Positions 25,712 to 34,407 of a DNA stretch of 64,000 nt are shown in pieces. The notes beneath the pieces were generated by a model. It saw only the letters and a list, made by a program, of their open reading frames with translations, was not told the DNA's origin and searched no databases. Position 1 is the stretch's first letter. Each line of letters starts with the position of its first letter. A program made the translations under genes and the position numbers. Origin of the DNA: an uncultured Propionimicrobium sp. (lineage in GTDB: Bacteria; Actinomycetota; Actinomycetes; Propionibacteriales; Propionibacteriaceae); NCBI GenBank assembly GCA_946221385.1, contig CAMIGX010000002.1, positions 62,001-126,000 of the forward strand, given 5' to 3'.

Positions 25712-26098
25712 TCACAGCCCCCATTCGTCAGCTTCGAGCTCAGCCATGACCTTTTGGACGTAGGCCGTCAACGGCGCCAGTTCAGCGTCCATGTCGCGAT
25801 AGACGTCCACCGACGAATGCAGCCCTTCGACAATCGATGACCAAGCCGCCAAGCAGCCCGTGACGATCTCAGCATTACTCGGACTCAACTCGACCTCGCC
25901 GGCCAATCGCTGCAATCGTTCGCCGACCAAATTGGCGACCAATCTAGTGCCGCCTAAATCAATGAACAGATCAGCGGTCGTCGGGTCGGCTTTAATCGGC
26001 GTCAATTGTCTACGAATCGCCGCTGCATGCGCGATTACCTGGGCCTCGCTAGGCAGTTCAGGCAACTGATTCGGGGGAGTTGCGGAGCTTTGTGGCAC
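25712..26098 (-). CDS. Small helical protein, partner of the WXG-like gene
   Basis: 128 residues from a GTG, with a Pro-rich start (SSATPPNQLPELPSE) and a helical body. I do not recognise the family. Its size, helical nature and coupling to the WXG-like gene suggest a heterodimer partner, as for EsxA/EsxB pairs, although no WXG motif is visible here. A TAGGCT -10 element lies 6 nt before the start on the minus strand. Confidence 0.5.
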   Translation of the reverse strand: MPQSSATPPNQLPELPSEAQVIAHAAAIRRQLTPIKADPTTADLFIDLGGTRLVANLVGERLQRLAGEVELSPSNAEIVTGCLAAWSSIVEGLHSSVDVYRDMDAELAPLTAYVQKVMAELEADEWGL

Positions 26099-26104
26099 GA
26101 GATA

Positions 26105-26110
26105 AGCCTA
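26105..26110 (-). promoter_or_regulatory. Leaderless -10 element (TAGGCT) of the WXG-like pair
   Basis: On the minus strand TAGGCT lies 6 nt before the GTG at 26098. Confidence 0.5.
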
Positions 26111-26253
26111 TGAATTCATTACGATTCGCGCACATTGCCCAGATTTTCCGAGAAAATCCCTAGTCCAAGTTGCAATGACCCCATAAATCGCTAACATTTT
26201 AGTTAGTCGTTTTCCGGCAGGTCCCCCCGGCCGCCGATGTGCGACACTCAGTC

Positions 26254-26297
26254 GGGGTCCGCTCTCAGGGGGTGGGTAGCGGACCTCGACTTTTTTA
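26254..26297 (+). terminator. Hairpin with U-tract in the 5' region of trxA
   Basis: GGTCCGCT and AGCGGACC form an 8-bp stem (two more G-U or G-C pairs extend it) followed shortly by TTTTTT. The loop is G-rich and could pair with a CCCCCC run about 30 nt upstream (26223-26228). It has no forward gene before it, so it may be an attenuator or the end of a small RNA in the 428-bp gap 26099-26527. The rest of the gap holds no gene that I can support. Confidence 0.5.
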
Positions 26298-26388
26298 TTC
26301 CCAAAACTCCTAGCGACTATCTTGGCAGTAGCCATTTCGACACCCGACACCGGGGTCGCTTTTAACAACTCAGGAATATCGTTATTCG

Positions 26389-26416
26389 TTGATTCGTTGT
26401 GCAAGCACGCTAAAGT
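26389..26416 (+). promoter_or_regulatory. Candidate trxA promoter
   Basis: TTGATT and TAAAGT with a 16-nt spacer. Transcription would start near 26423 and give a leader of about 105 nt for trxA. The leader contains a 7-bp hairpin (GCGCATT/AATGCGC, 26492-26509) just before the GAGAGG ribosome site, which could tune translation. Confidence 0.45.
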
Positions 26417-26527
26417 CTGACAGACGAGCGCCTGGCGCTACTGACTAAGTACGAGCCTGAATTAGCAAGACTGGTAAAGAGCAATTCCGTAGCGCATTAA
26501 CCAATGCGCGATTAGAGAGGACAGGCA

Positions 26528-26914
26528 ATGGCCACCATCGAGGTCAGCAACGACAACCTAGAGCAGGTGCTAACTGACAACGAGATCGTGCTACTGGATT
26601 TTTGGGCTGAATGGTGCAACCCGTGCCGTCAATTCGGGCCGATCTTCGAAAAGGTCAGCGATGCGCACCCCGAGATTGCGTTCGGCAAGATCGACACCGA
26701 AGCCAACCAGCAGCTGGCTGCCGCCGCTGGAATCAGCGCGATTCCCACGTTGATGATCTTCCGCGAAGGCATCCCCGTGTTCAGCCACTCTGGCTTGTTG
26801 CCCGAGGCTGCGCTGGAAGATCTGGTCTCCCAAGTAGCCGCCCTCGACATGGACGAAGTGCGCGCTAAGGCTGAAAACCAAGATCCTGCCCCCGCCGACG
26901 GCGCTCAACTGTGA
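26528..26914 (+). CDS. trxA: Thioredoxin, active site WCNPC
   Basis: 128 residues, slightly long because of a Pro/Ala tail. The thioredoxin fold is clear: DFWAEWCNPCRQFGPIF, the cis-Pro in SAIPTLMIF, and GILPEAALEDL-like helices. The active site is C30-N-P-C33 rather than the usual C-G-P-C, and the change to Asn would shift the redox potential. Cytoplasmic disulfide reductant. GAGAGG lies just before the ATG and the upstream leader is long and structured. It lies 95 bp before fhaA and is likely a separate transcript. Confidence 0.95.
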   Translation: MATIEVSNDNLEQVLTDNEIVLLDFWAEWCNPCRQFGPIFEKVSDAHPEIAFGKIDTEANQQLAAAAGISAIPTLMIFREGIPVFSHSGLLPEAALEDLVSQVAALDMDEVRAKAENQDPAPADGAQL

Positions 26915-27009
26915 ACCACGCGTTGACGTTCACCGCAGCGCGTTGAGCGTCATCGTTTAAAATCAGACGAGATATGCCGTAATTCGACGGTCCCGGGAGG
27001 AGTACGCGC

Positions 27010-27726
27010 GTGGGTTGGTTGCACAATGTCGAGCGCCGCATTGAGGGCGTCGTCAACACCGTCTTCTCGCGTGCCTTCCGCAGCGACGTCCAGCCGATCG
27101 AGATCGCGAACCGGCTGCAAAAAGAACTAGACGCCGAAGCCAAGCTGCTGAGCCGCGATAAGCGTCTGGTGCCCAATGACTTCACCGTCACGCTGTCTTC
27201 GCATGACTATGACGAGTTAGCGCCGATGGCTAAGGCCATCAATGACGACGTGATCCCCGAGCTGCGCCGGCATGCCAGCGAGCACGGCTACGTCTTCAAC
27301 GGGCCGATCTCGATTGGCTATGAATGTGACGAGGCGCTGCCGGTCGGAAAGTTCCGCGTCTGGTCAGAATCCGTGGCTAATGTCGCTGAAGCTGGCGGTC
27401 CGGCGTCCACGACGATGATCCGCCGTGCCCCGCTGGTCTTGGAAGTCAACGGTGTCCGGCACCCGCTGATGCCGCCGGGTTTCACCATCGGACGCGGCTC
27501 GGAAGCTGATCTGCGCATCAACGACCCGGGCATTTCGCGGATCCACGCGAAGGTCGTCGTCAACGAGAACGCCGCCGGTGAGGTCATCGTGCGCATCGAG
27601 GACATGAAGTCCACCAACGGCATCATCGTCAATGGTGAGCGGGTGAGCAACTGCGAACTTGACGATGGCTCGCGAATCGAGATCGGTAGCACCCGAATGC
27701 TGGTGCACTCTCCTGTTGGAGCGTGA
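27010..27726 (+). CDS. fhaA: FHA-domain protein FhaA
   Basis: 238 residues from a GTG behind GGGAGGAG. The N-terminal DUF3662 domain (about 1-125; NRLQKELDAEAKLLSRDKRLVPNDF) precedes a C-terminal FHA domain with the GR-S-H-N pattern: FTIGRGSEADLRI, ISRIHAKVVV and STNGIIVNG. It binds phosphothreonine on kinase-modified proteins and coordinates wall synthesis. The M. tuberculosis protein is about 527 residues; here the long linker is absent. First gene of the fhaA-pknB operon. Confidence 0.95.
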   Translation: MGWLHNVERRIEGVVNTVFSRAFRSDVQPIEIANRLQKELDAEAKLLSRDKRLVPNDFTVTLSSHDYDELAPMAKAINDDVIPELRRHASEHGYVFNGPISIGYECDEALPVGKFRVWSESVANVAEAGGPASTTMIRRAPLVLEVNGVRHPLMPPGFTIGRGSEADLRINDPGISRIHAKVVVNENAAGEVIVRIEDMKSTNGIIVNGERVSNCELDDGSRIEIGSTRMLVHSPVGA

Positions 27727-27729
27727 GCC

Positions 27730-28236
27730 TTGGATACGGCACTGCTGATCGGCCTCAAAATCGCCTTCCTAGGGCTGCTTTGGGTCTTCATCTTTTATCT
27801 CGCGCAGGTCATTCGCACCGACCTGTTCGGACGACGCGTCACCGCTGAAGAGCTCGTCAATGCAGCTACCGAGCAGGAAGCGATCGCTGATAAGCCGAGT
27901 CGACCCCGGCAGCCAGCGGCTGCCCAACTGCCGGCTGCGCCGTCAGTGCTGCGCGTCGTTGAAGGCAATTCGATCGGAAATAGCGCCCTGCTGCCCGACG
28001 GCGACGAAGAGCTCATGATCGGACGCTCATCGAATGCCGACCTAGAGATCGACGACGACTTCGCATCGAGCAGACATGCGCTGATTTATGCCCATCCGCA
28101 AGGTTTCGTCATCGAAGACCTCGACTCGACCAATGGGGTTTACGTCAACGGTGTGCAAATCGATGCCCCGACCATCGTCGGATCTGATGACGTCATTCGC
28201 ATCGGACGGACCCAGTTGCGTCTGGAGGCCCGATGA
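27730..28236 (+). CDS. fhaB: FHA-domain membrane protein FhaB
   Basis: 168 residues from a TTG behind GGAG. A single N-terminal membrane helix (LLIGLKIAFLGLLWVFIFYLAQ) is followed by a linker and an FHA domain: LMIGRSSNADLEID, SSRHALIYAHP and STNGVYVNG. It reads phosphothreonine and links kinase signals to division proteins. It sits 3 bp after fhaA and overlaps pstP by 4 bp. Confidence 0.95.
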   Translation: MDTALLIGLKIAFLGLLWVFIFYLAQVIRTDLFGRRVTAEELVNAATEQEAIADKPSRPRQPAAAQLPAAPSVLRVVEGNSIGNSALLPDGDEELMIGRSSNADLEIDDDFASSRHALIYAHPQGFVIEDLDSTNGVYVNGVQIDAPTIVGSDDVIRIGRTQLRLEAR

Positions 28237-29591
28237 ATGAGCGTCTGTCTTTAGCGACGCGCGCGCACAGCGAGATCGGCCTGGTCCGCAATAACAACCA
28301 AGACTCGGCCTATGTTTCGCCGACGATGCTGCTGATCGCTGACGGCATGGGCGGAGCTGCCGCCGGCGACTTAGCGTCGACCGTCGCGGTGACGCAGCTG
28401 CGGCACGTCGACGAAAAATTGCGCGCCCAGCCGGACACTTTGACCGCCGATCAGCTGGTCGACGAAGCCGCCCAGGCGCTGCGTGCAGCCAATGACAGGC
28501 TGGCCGAGCTGGTCGTCGCAGACCATTCGCTCGAAGGCATGGGCACCACGGTCTGCGGTGGCCTATTCGACGGCCAGCAGCTGGCGCTGTGCCATATCGG
28601 CGATTCGCGCGGCTATCTACTGCGCGACGGTGAAATGACCCAGCTGACCCATGACCATTCTTGGGTGCAGTCGCTGGTCGACGAAGGCAAGATCAGCCCC
28701 GCCGAGGCCGAACATCACCCGCACCGTTCGCTGCTGCTGAAGGTGCTGAACGGGCAGCCGACACACTCCCCCGATTTCCAAGTCGTTGACTTACAGGTTG
28801 GCGATCGACTGCTGTTTTGTTCTGACGGGCTCAGCGGCATGGTCAGCAATGAGCAGATCGCCCAGTTGATGCGCCGCCCATCGCTAGATGACGCGCTCGC
28901 CCGATTGATCGTCGCAGCCCATCAAGGCGGCGGCCTGGACAATATTTCGATCGTGCTAGCTGACGTCGTCGACCAAGACCCCGCCCTGGACGGACAGCCT
29001 GCGCACGTCTTGGGCGCTGCCGCCGACGTGGCGATCCCCGAAATTTCGGCTAATCAAAACATCGATCTTTCTGGGGTGACGCGGGTCGATCGCAGCGGCG
29101 CGACGAATGCCGCGTCGACGACCCCGTCAGCGCCCGCACCGATGATCGGCGGTGAAGTCGAGCCTCCAGCTGGCCTGATCGACCCCGACCAATTCGAACC
29201 AGATCAATATGAGCAAGCCCGCTATAGCCCGCGGCTGCCGACCAAACGTCGCCGTTGGATTCCGATCACGATCATCACTGTCGTGCTCATCGCAGGCCTG
29301 ATCGCCGGCGGTGTTTTCGGCGCGAAGGCATATTTGCGTAGCCAATATTTCATCGGCCCGCACGAGCGAGTCGCCGGCATCTATCAAGGGGTGCCGGGCA
29401 GCCTGCTCGGCCGCGATCTGAACCACCTGGTCGAAGCGACTCACGCTGAACTAGAACATTTGCCCAGCTATTTCCGCAGCAATGTCGAGAACGGCTCGAT
29501 GCGCTACGACTCCCTCGAGCAAGCCCAGCAGCAAGCACGCGAACTGGAGGCTAAAGCCGAACTGTGCAAGCGGGACGGGGAGTGCAAGTGA
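28233..29591 (+). CDS. pstP: PP2C-type Ser/Thr protein phosphatase PstP
   Basis: 452 residues. A cytoplasmic PP2C domain (about 1-240; EIGLVRNNNQDSAYV, LIADGMGGAAAGD, GDSRGYL, then GGLDNISIVLADV with the metal Asp residues) is followed by a Pro/Asp-rich linker, a membrane helix (WIPITIITVVLIAGLIAGGVFG) and an extracellular tail. It removes phosphate from the kinases and their substrates. The start overlaps fhaB by 4 bp (ATGA) and the end overlaps rodA by 4 bp. Confidence 0.96.
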   Translation: MNERLSLATRAHSEIGLVRNNNQDSAYVSPTMLLIADGMGGAAAGDLASTVAVTQLRHVDEKLRAQPDTLTADQLVDEAAQALRAANDRLAELVVADHSLEGMGTTVCGGLFDGQQLALCHIGDSRGYLLRDGEMTQLTHDHSWVQSLVDEGKISPAEAEHHPHRSLLLKVLNGQPTHSPDFQVVDLQVGDRLLFCSDGLSGMVSNEQIAQLMRRPSLDDALARLIVAAHQGGGLDNISIVLADVVDQDPALDGQPAHVLGAAADVAIPEISANQNIDLSGVTRVDRSGATNAASTTPSAPAPMIGGEVEPPAGLIDPDQFEPDQYEQARYSPRLPTKRRRWIPITIITVVLIAGLIAGGVFGAKAYLRSQYFIGPHERVAGIYQGVPGSLLGRDLNHLVEATHAELEHLPSYFRSNVENGSMRYDSLEQAQQQARELEAKAELCKRDGECK

Positions 29592-30988
29592 GCGGTGGCA
29601 CAACGATCGTCTATCGCAAACGGCGCAATGTCGAATTGGCTGGGGTGCTGATCGCCTCCCTGTTCGGCATCGGCGGCTTCCTGCTGACCCACCTCAACCG
29701 AGACGGCGCGCTACCGGCGCAAGCGTGGACGATCAGCGCGATCTGGCTAGTCATCTGCCTGGTCGCCCACTTCACGGTGCGTTGGCGGGCGCCATATGCC
29801 GATCCGACGCTGCTGCCCATCGTGCTCGCGCTGAACGGCCTGGGCCTGGCGATGATCCATCGACTCGACCTCTCGTTGGGCACCAGCGGCGCCAATAGCC
29901 AGCTGGTTTGGTCGGCGCTCGGCGTCGCACTATTCCTCGCCGCGCTGTTTTTCGTCCGCGACTATCGAGTCTTAGATGGGCTGCCCTATGTGCTGTTCGG
30001 CATCGGCATGGTCTTGTTGTTGTTGCCGCTGGTGCCTGGCCTGAGCTCGCCCAATAATGAGGCGAATGGCTCCCAGATTTGGATCCAAATCTTTGGTTAT
30101 TCCTTCCAGCCGGCTGAAATCGCGAAATTGCTGTTAGCGATCGCGTTCGCGTCCTATCTGGCTGAACGGCGCGAGCTGCTACAACTGGCTGGCCGCAAGA
30201 TCGGACGGGTCAACTTGCCCCGGATGCGTGACCTGCTGCCGCTGCTGGTCATGGCCGGAGCCGGACTGGTCGTGCTGGTCTTCGAAAATGACCTCGGCAC
30301 CTCGCTGCTGTTCTTTGGGCTGTTCGTCATGGTCTTGTTCGTCGCGACCAGCCAAGCGCGCTGGGTCGTCATCGCCGGTCTGCTGTTCGGCGTCGCGGCG
30401 CTGGCGATCATGCAGTTCGTGCCGCACGTCGCTACGCGGATGAGTTCTTGGCTCGATCCGTTCAGCAATTACGACGCCAACTATCAAGTCATCCAAGCCC
30501 AATATGGCATCGCCTGGGGTGGACTATTTGGCCGTGGCTGGGGGCTCGGCCGACCCCAGCAAGTGCCGGTCGCGAGCTCGGATTTCATATCCGCGGCGAT
30601 CGCTGAGGAGCTAGGCCTAGTCGGCTTGCTGGCCGTCATCTTGCTCTATGGCATTTTCGTCTCGCGTGGCATGAAAGCTGCGCTGACTAGCCGCGACGCA
30701 TTCGGCAAATTGCTGGCCAGCGGCTTCAGCTTCGTCATCGCGCTGCAGGTCTTCGTCATCATCGGCGGTGTGACGCGACTGCTGCCGCTGACCGGCTTGA
30801 CGACCCCCTTCATGAGCCAAGGCGGCAGCTCGTTGATCGCTAACTGGATCATCGTCGCGATGCTGCTGCAGATCAGCCACCAAGCCCGCAAGCCACGGTT
30901 GCCAGTCGACGACAGCGCACCAATCGCAAATCTCGCTGACGAAGACACCCAGGTGCTCGACCTACGCGCGATCGGAGAGGGCCGATGA
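29588..30988 (+). CDS. rodA: FtsW/RodA/SpoVE-family peptidoglycan glycosyltransferase
   Basis: 466 residues from the GTG that overlaps the pstP stop; a longer in-frame reading would overlap it by 27 bp. It is a multipass SEDS protein; VFENDLGTSLLFFGLFVMVLFVA and GLLAVILLYG are family blocks. It polymerises lipid II with the class B PBP encoded next. A C-terminal cytoplasmic tail (about 430-466) is acidic. The pbpA gene overlaps by 4 bp. Confidence 0.95.
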   Translation: MSGGTTIVYRKRRNVELAGVLIASLFGIGGFLLTHLNRDGALPAQAWTISAIWLVICLVAHFTVRWRAPYADPTLLPIVLALNGLGLAMIHRLDLSLGTSGANSQLVWSALGVALFLAALFFVRDYRVLDGLPYVLFGIGMVLLLLPLVPGLSSPNNEANGSQIWIQIFGYSFQPAEIAKLLLAIAFASYLAERRELLQLAGRKIGRVNLPRMRDLLPLLVMAGAGLVVLVFENDLGTSLLFFGLFVMVLFVATSQARWVVIAGLLFGVAALAIMQFVPHVATRMSSWLDPFSNYDANYQVIQAQYGIAWGGLFGRGWGLGRPQQVPVASSDFISAAIAEELGLVGLLAVILLYGIFVSRGMKAALTSRDAFGKLLASGFSFVIALQVFVIIGGVTRLLPLTGLTTPFMSQGGSSLIANWIIVAMLLQISHQARKPRLPVDDSAPIANLADEDTQVLDLRAIGEGR

Positions 30989-32391
30989 ATCGTTCCATCA
31001 GGCAAGTCTCGATCTTCGCGATGGTCATGTTCTTCGCGTTGCTAGCTAATGTCACCATCACGCACTTCACGCGCAGCGACGAGTTACTAAATGACGGTCG
31101 AAATTCGCGTGTCCGAGACGCCCAATTCGGCGGGCCGCGTGGTGAAATTCTGGCCGCCAATAGCCCGATTGCGTCCACCGAATACACCGGGGAACGGCCC
31201 TATCTGCACGCGCGGCGCTATACCGACGGCCCGCTGTACGCACCGATCACCGGTTTTTACTCGTATAACTACGGATCCACCGGGCTGGAAGCTAAGTACA
31301 ACGATGTGCTCACCGGCCAGGCCGATTCGCAATTCATCGGACGCGTGCTAGACACGCTGGCTGGCCGCGAACATCAAGGCGGCATCTTGCAGACGACGAT
31401 CGACCCAGCCGCCCAACAGGCAGCTTGGGAGGCGCTGGCTGGGCGCGAAGGTGCTGTCGTCGCGATCGACTATCAGACCGGCGCGATCTTGGCTTGGGTC
31501 TCGACGCCGTCCTTCGATCCCAATCGACTCAGCTCTACCGATATCGCGTCCACCGAACCTGCCTGGCAAGAGCTCACCAGTGACCCGACTCGGCCGATGA
31601 ATGATCGCGCGACGCGCGAGATCTACCCTCCGGGCTCGACCTTCAAATTGGTGACCGCTGCCGCGGCGCTCGAGGCTGGCATGAAGCCGGAGACGATGAT
31701 CGCTACTCCGGCGAGCCTGCCGCTGCCTGGCTCGACCCGTTCGCTGCCTAATCTGGCTAATTGTGGTGACGGCGAAGTCAGTCTGGACACCGCGTTGACG
31801 CTGTCGTGCAATACGACGTTCGCCAATATTGCGCTGCAATTGGGTGCTGACAAATTGCGTGAGCAAGCCCAAAAGTTTGGTTTTGGGACCCCTCCGTCGC
31901 GCGATTTGGACGCAGCGACCAGCCGTTTCCCAGCTAATCCGAGCGACGCCGAATTGGCGATGAGCGCTATCGGTCAATTCGAGGTGGCCGCTTCCCCGTT
32001 GCAGATGGCGATGGTCGCCGGCGGCATCGCCAATGGCGGCAAGATCATGGAGCCCTATGTCGTCGGACAAATTCGGCACGCCAACCAGTCGGTCATTTCG
32101 ACTCGCAAACCGCAGCTGCGTTCCACAGCGATGACTTCGCAGAACGCCGAGACTTTGAAAGTCATGATGCGGCACGTCGTGGAATCTGGCACCGGCACGC
32201 CCGCACAGATCCAAGGCGAGATCATCGGCGGCAAGACTGGTACCGCGGAAAATGCGGTAGGTGCCCAGTCCTACTCTTGGTTCGCTGGCTATCTGGAGTC
32301 CAAGCACGTCGCGGTGGCGACTTTCCTGGTCGAGCCCGGCAATGACACTGCCACCCCAGTCGCCCGAGCAGTCTTGGAGGCACTGCGATGA
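30985..32391 (+). CDS. pbpA: Class B penicillin-binding protein (transpeptidase)
   Basis: 468 residues. An N-terminal membrane helix (VSIFAMVMFFALLANVTITH) and dimerisation domain precede the transpeptidase with S-T-F-K (PPGSTFKLVTAAAAL), S-C-N and GGKTGTAEN motifs. It crosslinks peptidoglycan at the division or growth site together with the RodA-type enzyme. The start is ATGA-coupled to rodA, and its own stop overlaps the small ORF at 32388 by 4 bp. Confidence 0.96.
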   Translation: MNRSIRQVSIFAMVMFFALLANVTITHFTRSDELLNDGRNSRVRDAQFGGPRGEILAANSPIASTEYTGERPYLHARRYTDGPLYAPITGFYSYNYGSTGLEAKYNDVLTGQADSQFIGRVLDTLAGREHQGGILQTTIDPAAQQAAWEALAGREGAVVAIDYQTGAILAWVSTPSFDPNRLSSTDIASTEPAWQELTSDPTRPMNDRATREIYPPGSTFKLVTAAAALEAGMKPETMIATPASLPLPGSTRSLPNLANCGDGEVSLDTALTLSCNTTFANIALQLGADKLREQAQKFGFGTPPSRDLDAATSRFPANPSDAELAMSAIGQFEVAASPLQMAMVAGGIANGGKIMEPYVVGQIRHANQSVISTRKPQLRSTAMTSQNAETLKVMMRHVVESGTGTPAQIQGEIIGGKTGTAENAVGAQSYSWFAGYLESKHVAVATFLVEPGNDTATPVARAVLEALR

Positions 32392-32495
32392 ACGCTCCAG
32401 CGCTAATCAGCTTCTCAGCTTGTGATCATCTTGATGAGCCACAATGGCTCAGACCAGATCGCCAACTTCGTAACTCTAAGGAGGCCCGGCGATGA
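32388..32495 (+). CDS. 35-codon ORF coupled between pbpA and pknB
   Basis: ATG overlaps the pbpA stop (ATGA) and its own TGA overlaps the pknB start (ATGA), so it keeps the unbroken 4-bp-overlap chain of the operon. The product (MNAPALISFSACDHLDEP at the start, Arg-rich at the end) matches no kinase motif. Its 3' part carries the AAGGAGG ribosome site of pknB and a GAGCCA/TGGCTC hairpin. In many actinobacteria pknA lies here. This could be a coupling leader, a tiny peptide, or a chance frame. Confidence 0.4.
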   Translation: MNAPALISFSACDHLDEPQWLRPDRQLRNSKEARR

Positions 32496-34399
32496 GCGAA
32501 GAGCACCTGATCTTGGGCGAGCGATATCAGCTCGAAGAGATCATCGGACGCGGCGGCATGGCCGAAGTTTGGCGTGCTCGTGACATCCGGCTCGGACGTC
32601 CCGTCGCCGTCAAACGGCTGCGCGTCGACCTGGCGACTGACACCACCTTCCAAGCCCGCTTCAACCGCGAGGCGCAGTCTGCTGCTGGGCTGAATCACCC
32701 CAATATCGTCAGCGTCTACGACACCGGAGATCAACCGGATCCACTGACCGGCGTGGGCGTGCCGTACATCGTGATGGAGTTGGTCCAGGGCCAGACCTTG
32801 CGCGATCTGCTACGCTCGGGCACTGCGATCAGCCCAGAGACGGCCCTCCGCTACGTCAAAGGCGTCTTGGACGCGCTGGCTTATAGCCACGAAAAGGGCA
32901 TCATCCACCGCGACATCAAGCCCGCCAATGTCATGCTCACTGACGGCGGCACGATCAAGGTGATGGATTTCGGCATCGCGCGCGCTGTCGCCGACACCTC
33001 AGCGACGATGACGCAGACCGCCGCGATCATCGGTACGGCGCAATATTTGTCACCTGAGCAGGCGCGCGGCGAGACCGTCGACGCCCGTTCTGACCTCTAC
33101 TCGACCGGCTGTCTGCTCTACGAGCTGCTGACCGGACGGCCGCCTTTCGTCGGCGAATCGCCGGTCAGTGTGGCCTACCAGCACGTGCGCGAAACCCCCG
33201 CCGCCCCGAGCACCTTCAACTCGGCGATCACCGAAGAGATGGACACCATCACTTTGAAGTCGCTGGCTAAGAGCCCTGACGATCGCTATCAAACCGCCAA
33301 GCAGATGCGTGACGACATCGCCCGGCTGCTGGGCGGCGATCCGATCACCGCGGTGTTGCCAGCTGCCGTGCCCGAACCGACGGCGATCATGGACGCACCC
33401 ACCAAGGTGGTACCGGCCCGCTCAGCGACGCCGGTGGCGGCCAGCGCAGCGGCTACGACCGCCGTCACGAGCACCCGTCCGTCGCGAGCTTTGGATCCGA
33501 TTGACGACGAATACGACTACGAGGAAGATTACGACGCGGACAATCCGATCACCACCACGATCGTCGCGCAGGAACCGCCGCGCCGCGGGCCGAGTGCCGC
33601 GAGCATCGTGCTGATCATCTTGACCGTCATCTTGTTGGCGGCGCTCGGTTTCTTCATCTATCGGCTCGCGACTCCAGATCCGAAGGCCAATATGGTCGAG
33701 GTGCCGACGGTGCGCGGCTATCAAGAAGAAGCTGCGCGATCAGCGCTGACCAATGCGCGGCTGGTGACGCGAGTCCAGCAAGCTGAAGGGCCCGCCGACA
33801 CTAAAGGTCAGGTCATCGATCAAGATCCGGCCGGCGGTCAACAAGTGCAGGTCGGGTCGACGGTGACGATCACCATCAACACCGGTCCGCCGATCGCGAA
33901 GATCCCCGAGGGGCTGGTCGGCAAATCCGAGTCGGAAGCCCGCGCGATTTTGCGCAATGCGGGGTTCAATAACGTCGTCGCCTTGAAAGCACCGGCAGAT
34001 CGGGAGCCGAAAGATGCGGCTGCTGATTCGGTCGTCGAGGTCGCCCCGGCAGCCGGCTCGCCGGTCGCCGCGGACACCCAGATCACGCTCTATCTAGCCA
34101 CTGGCGAATCCCGACTGCCAGACGTCGCCGGGTTGACCCTGGCCGAAGCGACCGAACGACTGACCGCGGCCGGCTTCAACCAATATCGCACCGAAGAGGT
34201 CACGGTCACCGACCCCAGCCATGTCGGACGCGTCGTCAGCCAAGTGCCGGCCGCGGGAGACGTAGTACGACGGACGAACCTGGTCACCTTGCGGATCGGC
34301 AAGACGGCGCCGACGCCGACCCCAACCCCGGAGCCGAGCGTCACCAGCGAATCTCCTCAGCCGACGACGACCCCGACATCCACTCCTAGCCGACGTTGA
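32492..34399 (+). CDS. pknB: Ser/Thr protein kinase PknB with PASTA repeats
   Basis: 635 residues. The kinase domain (about 9-275) has GRGGMAEVWRARD, VAVKRL, HRDIKPANVM and DFGIARAV with a Thr-rich activation loop, then APE-like SPEQARGE. A linker leads to one membrane helix (about 365-388) and three PASTA repeats (roughly 400-465, 466-535, 537-603), then a Pro/Thr-rich tail. It senses muropeptides or lipid II and phosphorylates wall and division proteins, with FhaA, FhaB and PstP in the same operon. The M. tuberculosis protein has four PASTA repeats, so this one is shorter. Confidence 0.97.
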   Translation: MSEEHLILGERYQLEEIIGRGGMAEVWRARDIRLGRPVAVKRLRVDLATDTTFQARFNREAQSAAGLNHPNIVSVYDTGDQPDPLTGVGVPYIVMELVQGQTLRDLLRSGTAISPETALRYVKGVLDALAYSHEKGIIHRDIKPANVMLTDGGTIKVMDFGIARAVADTSATMTQTAAIIGTAQYLSPEQARGETVDARSDLYSTGCLLYELLTGRPPFVGESPVSVAYQHVRETPAAPSTFNSAITEEMDTITLKSLAKSPDDRYQTAKQMRDDIARLLGGDPITAVLPAAVPEPTAIMDAPTKVVPARSATPVAASAAATTAVTSTRPSRALDPIDDEYDYEEDYDADNPITTTIVAQEPPRRGPSAASIVLIILTVILLAALGFFIYRLATPDPKANMVEVPTVRGYQEEAARSALTNARLVTRVQQAEGPADTKGQVIDQDPAGGQQVQVGSTVTITINTGPPIAKIPEGLVGKSESEARAILRNAGFNNVVALKAPADREPKDAAADSVVEVAPAAGSPVAADTQITLYLATGESRLPDVAGLTLAEATERLTAAGFNQYRTEEVTVTDPSHVGRVVSQVPAAGDVVRRTNLVTLRIGKTAPTPTPTPEPSVTSESPQPTTTPTSTPSRR

Positions 34400-34407
34400 A
34401 GACGGCC

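Noticed and set aside
26210..26297. 6C-type small RNA
   Set aside because: Only one C6 run is present on this strand and the second loop is G-rich, so the two C-rich loops of 6C RNA are not met.
26108..26404. 98-codon minus-strand frame in the trxA upstream gap
   Set aside because: Composition is unlike neighbouring genes, there is no ribosome site, and it crosses the hairpin/T-tract element.
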